A stretch of 9,720 bases of DNA from CALFCE01 sp964411665 (lineage in GTDB: Bacteria; Pseudomonadota; Gammaproteobacteria; Granulosicoccales; Granulosicoccaceae), in the NCBI GenBank assembly GCA_964411665.1, contig CAYPMR010000108.1, positions 1-9,720 of the forward strand. The letters run 5' to 3'. The notes under the pieces were generated by a model. It was not told where the DNA came from. It ran no database searches and was given only the letters and a program-made list of their open reading frames with translations. Each line of letters opens with the position of its first letter. The first letter of the stretch is position 1. Shown here piece by piece: positions 1-6,440 of the stretch. Both the position numbers and the translations under genes were made by a program.

Positions 1-836
1 CATCCATTAGAAAACTGGCCACCAGACTCTCTCGATACAAAGTCGCTAGAATCATCATCGAAGCGACCGGTGGATATGAACGAAACCTGGCTACAACTCT
101 CTATGAGCGCGAACTACCTGTCATCATTGTTCAACCCATGAAGATCCGTCAGTTTGCCAATGCACAGGGTATTTTGGCTAAAACCGATAAGATTGATGCC
201 AGAATCATTGCTCAATTTGGCGCTGTCATGAAACCGGAGCCACGCGCACTTCAAACACCTGAAATACGCCATATTCGCGATCTTCTCGCTCGTAGACGCC
301 AATTGATGGAGAGCAGAACGCAGGAGTTGAATCGAAATCATAAAGCCACGACCGCTTTGGCCAGATCTCATGCGCGTGCGCTTAAATTTCTTAACAAAGA
401 AATTGAATGGGTCGATGTACAACTGGAAAAGTGCGTTACCAAAATCACTCAATGGCAGCGTACCTCGGACATTCTTCTCTCAACACCTGGCATTGGGACC
501 GGTGTCGCCTACACCCTGCTTGGTGAGTTACCCGAACTAGGCCAACTTTCCAATAGGGAAATTAGCGCCCTGGTCGGCCTTGCCCCCTTTAATCGTGACA
601 GTGGTCTATCCAGAGGCAAGCGAAGGATCAGAGGTGGCAGAGCGCCTATCCGAACTGTTCTGTATATGGCTATGCTTTCAGCCATACAACACAATCCTAT
701 TATGAAACAGTTCTATGAAAAACTCGTTGCTCAGGGTAAACACAAAAAGATCGCTATCACTGCCTGTATGCGAAAGATGATCGTTATTTTAAACACTATG
801 GTGCGTAACGATACGCCTTGGCAGGTAGCTCAATGA
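1..836 (+). CDS. IS110-family transposase, 5'-truncated by the window edge
   Basis: Transposase of the IS110 family, a DEDD (RuvC-like) recombinase guided by a structured RNA in studied members. The reading frame is open from base 3, well upstream of the first ATG at 138. The visible 277 residues begin in the DEDD domain: EATGGYE carries the catalytic Glu, and AKTDKIDARI carries the two late Asp residues. The first Asp lies outside the window. A basic helical linker follows. The C-terminal Transposase_20 domain starts near TPGIGTG and contains LAPFNRDSG, whose Ser matches the conserved C-terminal Ser of the family, then GKRRIRGGR. The stop TGA is at 834-836. Family members are usually about 320-350 residues, so roughly 60 are missing upstream. 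No internal damage is seen, so the element may be active. The left end, and the upstream region where IS110-group members carry their guide RNA, cannot be judged. Confidence 0.93.
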   Translation, partial: SIRKLATRLSRYKVARIIIEATGGYERNLATTLYERELPVIIVQPMKIRQFANAQGILAKTDKIDARIIAQFGAVMKPEPRALQTPEIRHIRDLLARRRQLMESRTQELNRNHKATTALARSHARALKFLNKEIEWVDVQLEKCVTKITQWQRTSDILLSTPGIGTGVAYTLLGELPELGQLSNREISALVGLAPFNRDSGLSRGKRRIRGGRAPIRTVLYMAMLSAIQHNPIMKQFYEKLVAQGKHKKIAITACMRKMIVILNTMVRNDTPWQVAQ

Positions 837-885
837 ACACACGTTGCAGGGTTGATTTTTATCACACGCTTGTTAGGTTTGCGAT
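837..885 (+). other. IS110 right flank with attC-like core (GTTAGGT at 872-878)
   Basis: The transposase stop is followed by about 35 AT-rich bases, then CGCTTGTTAGGT. Its last seven bases match the integron attC core consensus GTTRRRY, and the preceding CGCTT is common in attC 3' arms. The IS1111-attC subgroup of IS110 elements is known to insert into attC sites. The element's right end may therefore lie just before this motif, leaving a half attC. The matching 5' half (RYYYAAC) would be beyond the unseen left end, so this is only a suggestion. Confidence 0.3.
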
Positions 886-940
886 CTAAAGGCCAAGTCC
901 TCAACTTTGAAGTGTCTTTCAATAAATAGTCAGTAGAATT

Positions 941-1738
941 CTATTTGGATCGCACTAGCTGAAAGTATGTTGCCACCATCATAGCTCTATCATGATGCCA
1001 AAACGAAGTAACACCCTGTATCTGCTGCCGATCAGCGCTTGCTCTTAAGACCATACAACCTACAATCTGCTCTTCGGCACCACGTTGTTCGAAGTTCAAA
1101 ACGAATTGTCCAGACACATATCGGCCTTCATAGCGGAACGATCGATCCACACTATTTCCCTTAGAATCTAAGAATTCATTAAGCTTCGCTACCGCACGAT
1201 TGCCAGCGCAAGTTACAAACATCTTTCCACTCGGCTTATTGTGTTCAGAATCGTCCACAATCAAATTCCACTCACCAGACAACACATGTACATCGCGGAT
1301 TTCTGATTTTATTAAAGTGCAAGCTGAGCTGATTGCAGCAGCGACGTTTTCACTAAGCCTATTTTGATCATATGTTGCATATGTGATTCCAGAAAGATCT
1401 GTTGGCACGTGAAATTTTTCGGTCCCTGTAGGCACAATAAAAAAACATCGCTTAGACCCCAATGCTGATGTGAACAAACCTAGTTCGAAAATTACATTAT
1501 CTCTAGACGAGTTGTACAGCTCATCTCTCATCAGAAGAACATCATCTTCAGCCAAAACAAAGATAGCGTAGTCGTGAAACCGACTTTGAGCGACAAGCGA
1601 ATCTAGAGCGGTTTCGTTGAGTTTAAATACCGCTTGATTCCACAAAGTCACATCCGCTACATCACTCAAGCTAGTTTGAACAGCTTCAGCAATTTGTAGC
1701 GCCTCACTCGAAGAGCCAACAAAAATTGAAGGTTTCAT
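941..1738 (-). CDS. TIR-like domain protein with beta-rich C-terminal domain (candidate anti-phage NADase)
   Basis: A 265-residue protein. Residues 1-148 form a TIR-like domain of the CD-NTase-associated/Pycsar effector type (PF10137). The N-terminal strand and loop read KPSIFVGSSSEAL, VTLWNQAVF follows near 30-38, and a strand reads DYAIFVLAEDDV. RDNVIFELGLF at 79-89 places the catalytic Glu at about 85. FFIVP and PTDLSGITYATYD close the domain. Family members cleave NAD+ when activated. Residues 152-265 are a separate domain with regular beta pattern, starting SGEWNLIVDD and ending with FWHHDRAMMVATYFQLVR. It looks lipocalin-like or beta-barrel-like, and I do not recognise it as STING, SAVED or a cNMP-binding fold. 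It may sense a ligand. The start is supported by AAGGT 9-13 bases upstream of the ATG. No nucleotide cyclase gene is adjacent, so the protein appears to act alone. The TIR call is strong; the defence role is inferred. Confidence 0.85.
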   Translation of the reverse strand: MKPSIFVGSSSEALQIAEAVQTSLSDVADVTLWNQAVFKLNETALDSLVAQSRFHDYAIFVLAEDDVLLMRDELYNSSRDNVIFELGLFTSALGSKRCFFIVPTGTEKFHVPTDLSGITYATYDQNRLSENVAAAISSACTLIKSEIRDVHVLSGEWNLIVDDSEHNKPSGKMFVTCAGNRAVAKLNEFLDSKGNSVDRSFRYEGRYVSGQFVLNFEQRGAEEQIVGCMVLRASADRQQIQGVTSFWHHDRAMMVATYFQLVRSK

Positions 1739-1782
1739 GATCTTACCTTTTCGAAAAATATTTGCACCATAATGAGCTGGCT

Positions 1783-1791
1783 ATAGTAGCA
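1783..1791 (-). promoter_or_regulatory. possible extended -10 element for the TIR gene
   Basis: On the minus strand TGCTACTAT fits an extended -10 (TGn followed by a 4/6 match to TATAAT), about 45 bases before the TIR start codon. The -35 position holds only TTAAAT, a 3/6 match. This is the best candidate in the gap but a weak one. Confidence 0.22.
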
Positions 1792-1886
1792 CTGGTTTAC
1801 CGATAATTTAACAGTTCGAATCTGCACCCAAGCTGTGCACCGCATACATAACATGAGCAAGTAAAACTAACATCAATGTTGGGGAA

Positions 1887-1942
1887 CACTTGCAGCTCAT
1901 GCGTGGTTGGGCGCATCCGCGGTTACAGGTGAGCTGCAAGTG
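1887..1942. repeat. perfect 13-bp inverted repeat with structured spacer
   Basis: Arm CACTTGCAGCTCA at 1887-1899 is exactly complementary to TGAGCTGCAAGTG at 1930-1942. The 30-base spacer holds a second small stem, ATGCG/CGCAT, around TGGTTGGG, and a CCGCGG palindrome. Outside the arms, GTTGG (1878-1882) faces CCAAC (1949-1953) across an unequal bulge, so the imperfect stem is about 76 bases long. No T-run follows, so a simple terminator is unlikely. It resembles a folded recombination site or an element end, but the order of GTT and AAC is opposite to that of attC. Confidence 0.6.
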
Positions 1943-2269
1943 ATAGCTCCAACCATCAGCTGGTTTCCGACTTCAGAATTGCTTTCCAACTTCCGCTCCA
2001 AGCACATTCGAGTCTGTCAGTTACACACTGTGGGAAATGCCACAAATTCAATTTCGATCTGGAATCATATGTGCATCCGAAACATGGAGATGTTCTGGAG
2101 CAATATAAACCAATGCGAATATATACGCTCATACTTGTCGGTTTTGTCTCAACAGGATGTATTTCTGTAGATAAATCGCATGAAATTTACACCCCTAGAA
2201 AGGCATTTGGTGTCCATGCCGTTACAGGCTCGCATTCAAGTATGAAAGAGATTCTTGAGCGCGATTACT

Positions 2270-2273
2270 CTAG
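2270..2273. repeat. CTAG target-site duplication, left copy
   Basis: CTAG directly abuts the left inverted end of the IS5-like element and is repeated at 3613-3616 on the other side. Confidence 0.8.
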
Positions 2274-3612
2274 CAGGCCGTTGAAAAAATCCGATTTAAG
2301 TTAAAAAGTATCTGTAAAACAAGCTTTTTCACAATCGATCAGTCTCGTTTTTACTTATGATTCTGTTTTTCGTCATCCGTTTTTGATTTGATGCACACAT
2401 GGATTGTGTCTTGTATCTCGTTCGTGTGTCGCTACTGTGGTTTTGCAATGGCTCTTTTCTGCCTTATTCACTACAGTTCACCAGTCTCACCACATTGAAT
2501 GCCGCCGCGTTCATCACGAATATGCAATTCCCCTTTTCTAACCCCCGGTGAAATAGTTTTCGTATTCCACCCACATTCTTCATCCAGCCAAACGGCTCTT
2601 CAACCCGTTTGCGCTTGCGTTGGCTGATTTCGTAACCTTTACTATTGATCGTACGACCGTCTATTGCACCACGGGAAACTTTTGCCGCAACGTGGGGTGT
2701 CATTCCCAGTTCCCTCGCACCGCTGACAAAGCGTTTTGTGTCATAGCCCTTGTCTGCACCTACGGTTTGACCCGGTCGAATACTTTGTTTATCCATCATC
2801 TCCAGTGCGGCATCCCACTCCTGACTGGTTCCCGCCGTAGTTACCTTGGCTTCAACGATAAACCCATTTCTGTTCTCCGTCATGATGTGGCCCATCATGC
2901 ACAGCCGCGAGGGTTGGCCTTGACTCTTTCGATATAATCGTGAATCAGGATCGGTCGTTGATTCATGCGTTTCATTGGTTCTTTTTTGACCTTTGAAATC
3001 AACGTCCGCGTTACGCCCCCCGCCTGACTTATGATTTGACGACCCTGAGCCACTCTCGGGTTTTTCTTTAGGAACGAACGATTTCATCGATGCACTGGCA
3101 TCTATCAACGTGCCATCGACCGAAAAGTGATCGCGCGATAACAGATGCTTGGCATAGGCCTGGTTCTTTATCTCGTCAAACAATCGCTGTGCAATGTCCG
3201 AACACAACACACGATCCCGGTTCTTCATAAACGTAGAATGATTCCAAACAGTTTCATCAATGCCCAGCCCCACAAACCAACGAAACAGTAGATCGTAGTC
3301 GATTCGCTCGACCAACTGACGTTCGGATCGGATCGTGTAAATGATTTGCAATAACTGAGCACGCAGCAATTGCTCTGGGGGGACTGAAGGTCGACCATCC
3401 GATGCGTACAGTACATCTAGGTCTGCTTCCAGCGCCTTTAACGCTTTGTCGACAACACGGCGGATCTTTCGGATGGGGTGATCTGCTGGGACTCGCTCTT
3501 CCAGATCGATGTAGCTAAACATAGCCGCCTGGGTATCAGTTTCACCGCGCATACTTAGGTCTCATCTGGATTTCGTGTATTGTCTCATGCAAGGGTGTTT
3601 TTCAACAGCCTG
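2274..3612 (-). mobile_element. complete IS5-like insertion sequence, 1339 bp
   Basis: The element is bounded by imperfect 15-bp inverted ends. The left end CAGGCCGTTGAAAAA (2274-2288) and the complement of the right end, CAGGCTGTTGAAAAA (3598-3612), differ at one base. It is flanked on both sides by CTAG (2270-2273 and 3613-3616), a 4-base target duplication that fits the IS5 group. It carries one transposase gene on the minus strand. About 175 bases between the left end and the transposase stop are AT-rich and hold nothing else visible. The intact ends, duplication and frame suggest a recent insertion. Confidence 0.88.
2464..3552 (-). CDS. IS5-like family DDE transposase
   Basis: A 362-residue transposase of the IS4/IS5 superfamily that would cut and join the 15-bp ends of its element. 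The N-terminal domain, MRGETDTQAAMFSYIDLEERVPADHPIRKIRR, is typical of the family (DUF772-like), followed by LLRAQLLQIIYTIRSERQLVERI. The catalytic triad is visible: first Asp in HFSVDGTLIDA, second in VGADKGYDT, and Glu in KRVEEPFGWMK, where the R-x3-E-x6-K spacing of the Y(2)R(3)E(6)K signature is kept. A Ser/Gly/Lys-rich linker lies between the first and second blocks. Length is normal and no stop or frameshift interrupts it. The ribosome binding site is poor (GAG about 12 bases upstream), as in many IS genes. The subgroup within IS5 is not certain from the sequence alone. Confidence 0.92.
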   Translation of the reverse strand: MRGETDTQAAMFSYIDLEERVPADHPIRKIRRVVDKALKALEADLDVLYASDGRPSVPPEQLLRAQLLQIIYTIRSERQLVERIDYDLLFRWFVGLGIDETVWNHSTFMKNRDRVLCSDIAQRLFDEIKNQAYAKHLLSRDHFSVDGTLIDASASMKSFVPKEKPESGSGSSNHKSGGGRNADVDFKGQKRTNETHESTTDPDSRLYRKSQGQPSRLCMMGHIMTENRNGFIVEAKVTTAGTSQEWDAALEMMDKQSIRPGQTVGADKGYDTKRFVSGARELGMTPHVAAKVSRGAIDGRTINSKGYEISQRKRKRVEEPFGWMKNVGGIRKLFHRGLEKGNCIFVMNAAAFNVVRLVNCSE

Positions 3613-3616
3613 CTAG
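3613..3616. repeat. CTAG target-site duplication, right copy
   Basis: Second copy of the 4-base duplication, directly after the right inverted end. Collapsing both copies into one restores the lipoprotein reading frame. Confidence 0.8.
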
Positions 3617-3658
3617 AAGAATACAATATTTGCAAAGAGTAGGTTCGGCATAGTTAGA

Positions 3659-3692
3659 TCTTACTCCCGTAGATAAATTTCCGGGAGTAAGA
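3659..3692 (+). promoter_or_regulatory. 11-bp inverted repeat covering the recombinase ribosome binding site
   Basis: TCTTACTCCCG (3659-3669) and CGGGAGTAAGA (3682-3692) are perfectly complementary around a 12-base AT-rich loop. The right arm contains GGGAG, the only Shine-Dalgarno candidate, 7 bases before the ATG at 3695. In RNA the stem would hide that site. In DNA, 11-bp arms around a short spacer also resemble a tyrosine recombinase core site or an operator. The pairing is certain; the role is inferred. Confidence 0.6.
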
Positions 3693-3694
3693 AC

Positions 3695-4933
3695 ATGTCC
3701 ATCACCGCTTTTTTTAAACGCAAAAATTTAATTGATCGTCTATACCAAGGCCCATTAGGCCCGTATATTGATTTGTATGCCGAACGTTTGATCGCTGAAC
3801 GGCACTGTTATCAAAGTGGGGCCAGATGCTCACGGGTCGTTGGTGATTTCAGTGTCTGGTTGTTGAGTAAGCATCTTCAGGTTACTGATGTTGATGAGGA
3901 TACGATTGAACGGTACGAGCGGTTTCGTGCGAAGTATCGCCGCCCGTTTTTAAGTGATCACGCTGCACTTGTCCGACTGTTATCAATTCTGAGAGAGATT
4001 GAGGTGACTAAACCAGCAACACCAAACTCTCTTGAGCCGTTACAACAAATCGAACACGATTTTGAACAGTACTTGTTGCAAATTCGTGGACTTGCGCAGG
4101 TATCGATTACCAGACATCGAACCCCATTACGAAAGTTTCTTCGCGAATGCTGCGCCGACGGCATTACAAGTTTTCCAAAACTGACTGGAAAAGATGTAAC
4201 ACGATTTCTGGTGCAACACGCCCACGATCAAAGTCCGAGTTCTGCGAAGAGTATGTGCTGGTCTCTGCGGGCGTTTTGCAGATATTTATTACATCAAGGC
4301 CACACGACCTGTGATCTATCAACAGCTGTGCCGAGTATTCGAACCTGGAAGTTTGCTGCTCTTCCGGAGCTATTGTCAATCGAGCAGATACAGTCGGTGT
4401 TGGATGGTTGCGATAGGAGCACCGCCATTGGTTTACGTGATTACGCCGTGCTTATGCTGCTGAGTCGTTTAGGACTTAGAGCCAATGAGGTTGCCCTGTT
4501 GAGGCTAGATGATATCGATTGGCATTCAGGCCGTCTTATTGTTCGAGGAAAAGGTCGTGTTCAAGACCCTCTGCCGATTTTATCCGACGTCGGTGCAGCT
4601 GTGACTGATTATCTGCATCACGCTCGCCCAATTACCGAGAGCCGATACTTGTTCGTCCGTGCATTAGCGCCACATTCCCGGTTTGCTTCCTCCGCTGCCG
4701 TTTCGATGATCGCCACAACAGCACTAACACGCGCTGGATTGCAGCTGCGACACAAAGGCGCTCATATTTTTCGTCGCAGCCTCGCAACTCAAATGCTCGA
4801 TGCCGGAGCCTCTCTATCGGAAATTGGCCAAGTGCTTCGACACAAGGATCATGACACAACACGCCTCTACGCGAAGGTCGATATCAATGGCCTAAACGCA
4901 CTCGCACTGCCATGGCCAGGAGAGGTACAATGA
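3695..4933 (+). CDS. tyrosine recombinase, first of a tandem set (RIT-like)
   Basis: A 412-residue site-specific recombinase of the phage-integrase/XerC-D superfamily. It would cut and rejoin DNA through a covalent tyrosine link. Residues 1-110 are an extra N-terminal region. A SAM-like core-binding domain spans about 115-215, and the catalytic domain runs from about 225. All active-site residues are visible: Arg262 in LGLRANEV, Lys286 in GKGR, His357 and Arg360 in HIFRRSLAT, His383 in LRHKD, and Tyr392 in RLYAKVD. The gene looks intact. Its stop overlaps the start of the next recombinase in an ATGA arrangement, indicating coupled translation. Length, tandem overlap and the neighbour's type match the first gene of recombinase-in-trio elements. 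The stem over its ribosome binding site may limit expression. The recombinase call is firm; the RIT assignment is an inference. Confidence 0.92.
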   Translation: MSITAFFKRKNLIDRLYQGPLGPYIDLYAERLIAERHCYQSGARCSRVVGDFSVWLLSKHLQVTDVDEDTIERYERFRAKYRRPFLSDHAALVRLLSILREIEVTKPATPNSLEPLQQIEHDFEQYLLQIRGLAQVSITRHRTPLRKFLRECCADGITSFPKLTGKDVTRFLVQHAHDQSPSSAKSMCWSLRAFCRYLLHQGHTTCDLSTAVPSIRTWKFAALPELLSIEQIQSVLDGCDRSTAIGLRDYAVLMLLSRLGLRANEVALLRLDDIDWHSGRLIVRGKGRVQDPLPILSDVGAAVTDYLHHARPITESRYLFVRALAPHSRFASSAAVSMIATTALTRAGLQLRHKGAHIFRRSLATQMLDAGASLSEIGQVLRHKDHDTTRLYAKVDINGLNALALPWPGEVQ

Positions 4934-5500
4934 ATTCATTGCGTCAAACACTACGCGACTATGTGGCTATGCGGCGAGGGCTGGGGCACAAATTTGTAAA
5001 GCCAGCGCAACGCCTGCAGGGTTTCGTCACGTTTATGGAACAGCGTGATGCCCCGGTGGTCACAACCGATCTTGCACTTGAGTGGGCAACCCGATCCCCC
5101 GGCAAACAGGCTAGTTGGGCAATCAACCTAGCAGACATACGCGGGTTTGCTCGGCACTTGCAGTCGATTGATTCGCGCACAGAGGTGCCACCAAACGGAC
5201 TTCTGCCGTACAGTGGTAGAGTTTCTCCCTATATCTATTGCGATGCCGAGATCCAAGCACTTCTGACGGCAGCATTAACGTTATCACCTGTAAATGCATT
5301 GCGGCGCTGGACATACCATTGTTTGTTCGGACTTCTGCCTGTCACCGGATTGCGTATCAGCGAAGCGTGGCTCTTCAACGACAGGATGTCAATCTTGATA
5401 GCGGCGTTATAACCGTGCGCGATACCAAGTTCGGCAAGTCCCGTCATGTGCCGATACATGAGAGCACACAGCGGGTATTGATTGGCTATGCCCGTCGCGG
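4930..5500 (+). pseudogene. second tyrosine recombinase, frameshifted and 3'-truncated
   Basis: The gene starts at the ATG overlapping the previous stop, with AGGAG about 7-11 bases before. It begins MNSLRQTLRDYVAMRRGLGHK and continues with the core-binding region GFVTFMEQ, DLALEWATRSPG and LADIRGFARHLQSID. The catalytic domain opens with FGLLPVTGLRISEA, where Arg142 is the first active-site residue. One base is missing between 5367 and 5368. The frame then closes at 5412, while the expected sequence continues in another frame as VALQRQDVNLDSGVITVRDTKFGKSRHVPIHESTQRVL, including the catalytic Lys. Homology stops at about 5487-5500, before the His-x-x-Arg, second His and Tyr. The product cannot be catalytic. 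It resembles the middle gene of recombinase-in-trio elements. The expected third gene is absent, consistent with a deletion at the junction. Confidence 0.88.
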
Positions 5501-6440
5501 GTACCTTCTCCTCCTGAGTTGGCCACCGGTACCGGCCGAAATTGGGTATCGCCGGTAAGGTCTCGGTATTCTTGCTGCGCTTTTGTTCCAATAAAGACTG
5601 GGTTGCTGGTGCCCTTATTGACAATCAACGCCATATTCTCCCACAGTGTGCCGAATCCCAGCACGTGCGCCATTTCATGAATGATCACGTCTGTGAGCTG
5701 ACCGCTAGCTTCCATCACTGCAAGATCGGCTGAATCAAAGCGCATGATGCCTTTGGCGGGTAAACCAGAACCCAACCGGAGGTGGGTGGGCCCTGCCGCG
5801 CCCAGAGTACCACCCGGTCCATCTATCGGAGTCCCTACGGCCAAGATCAGCAGATCATCGATAATTTCACCTTCGACCTGGACAGCTGGGATTCAGCAGT
5901 GATGATCTGTGACCAACGCTCGGCGGCGACTATGAATGCCTCCTGTTGGCTGACCGACAGACCACCAACGAAACGAACGTCAATTTGAAAGGGAGAAACT
6001 GTTTCCGATTCGAGATTCAGCCCAACGCTCCAGCGGGTCAGGGATCCGCCATCCTGACTTGCTCGGTCCTCAACTTTCAATGTCCAGCTCCCGCCTGCCG
6101 GTCGTCCACGAAGGGTTGAGAGATCACCTATCGGTTTGAAGGAGCCGCGAAAAGGTGTCGTACCACTCTCTATAGGGGTGGATGCGCTGCCACTGAAGAT
6201 TGTTCCCTGAAAATCGTCTTGTGATCCACCAGTTCGGTTGACAAGCTGAACATCTATTCCGTCGGGCGCAATCAGCGTTAAGATGAGATCACCAACCCAG
6301 CTGTGCTGGATGTCCACCTTAACCGTGACATCCTCGATTTTTGCGTCCGCTGGAAGGTCTGCTTCAATCACAGACTGAGTGGTGCTCGGACCACCGCCAT
6401 CGATCAACTGCGTGGCATTACTGACAAATTCATGCTGCAT
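5487..6440 (-). pseudogene. P-domain plus leishmanolysin-like metalloprotease, frameshifted and 3'-truncated
   Basis: Remnant of a zinc metalloprotease gene. The start at 6440 is fixed by an in-frame stop six codons upstream and by GAGGGA before the ATG. Residues 10-142 are a proprotein convertase P-domain, a beta-sandwich (DIQHSWVGDLILTLIAPDG, GSWTLKVEDRASQDGGSLTRWS). From 151 the protease part begins, FQIDVRFVGGLSVSQQEAF. Near 5890 one base is lost and the frame closes at 5847. The sequence resumes in another frame as VEGEIIDDLLILAVGTPIDGPGGTLG, then the zinc-binding VIIHEMAHVLGFGTLW (HEXXH). Family likeness ends at VPVANSGGEGTRDGH, at the junction with the recombinase; beyond that the frame is antisense recombinase. 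The family's C-terminal part (typically HWRES, NELMTG) is missing. No signal peptide is visible, odd for a P-domain protein, so the N-terminus may also have been remodelled. It is almost certainly inactive. Confidence 0.85.

Larger units (their letters stand above)
1739..2112. other. gene-free stretch between the TIR gene and the small lipoprotein gene
   Basis: This is the shared upstream region of the divergent TIR and lipoprotein genes. Apart from the weak promoter element and the 13-bp inverted repeat, I see no gene, tRNA or known RNA here. A TTG-started open frame at 1907-2170 begins inside the inverted repeat, has no ribosome binding site and shows no protein-like pattern, so I do not annotate it. 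Confidence 0.6.
2113..3653 (+). pseudogene. small lipoprotein-like gene split by the IS5-like element
   Basis: The ATG at 2113 opens a frame starting MRIYTLILVGFVSTGC, a short basic n-region, a hydrophobic stretch and a lipobox-like STGC. This suggests an exported, lipid-anchored small protein. GGAG lies 12 bases before the ATG, a rather long spacing. The frame meets the IS5-like element after codon DYS and ends on IS bases at 2304. Removing the IS and one CTAG copy joins 2273 to 3617, and the frame continues RRIQYLQRVGSA to a TAG at 3651-3653. This gives 65 codons plus stop (161 + 37 bases). Such clean restoration argues that a real gene, or at least an open frame, was here. The function is unknown. 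The -3 position of the lipobox is Ser, not the usual Leu, so lipidation is uncertain. A start at 2071 would bury the signal peptide and is less likely. Confidence 0.55.

Noticed and set aside
114..452. Minus-strand open frame of 112 codons
   Set aside because: It is antisense to the IS110 transposase and has no ribosome binding site or recognisable domain.
1806..1914. ATTTAAC (1806-1812) and GTTGGGC as a possible attC pair
   Set aside because: Both cores fit the loose consensus, but the sequences next to them do not pair, and the strong inverted repeat in between is offset from them.
1907..2170. Plus-strand open frame of 87 codons
   Set aside because: It starts with TTG inside the 13-bp inverted repeat, lacks a ribosome binding site, overlaps the better-supported lipoprotein start, and shows no protein-like pattern.
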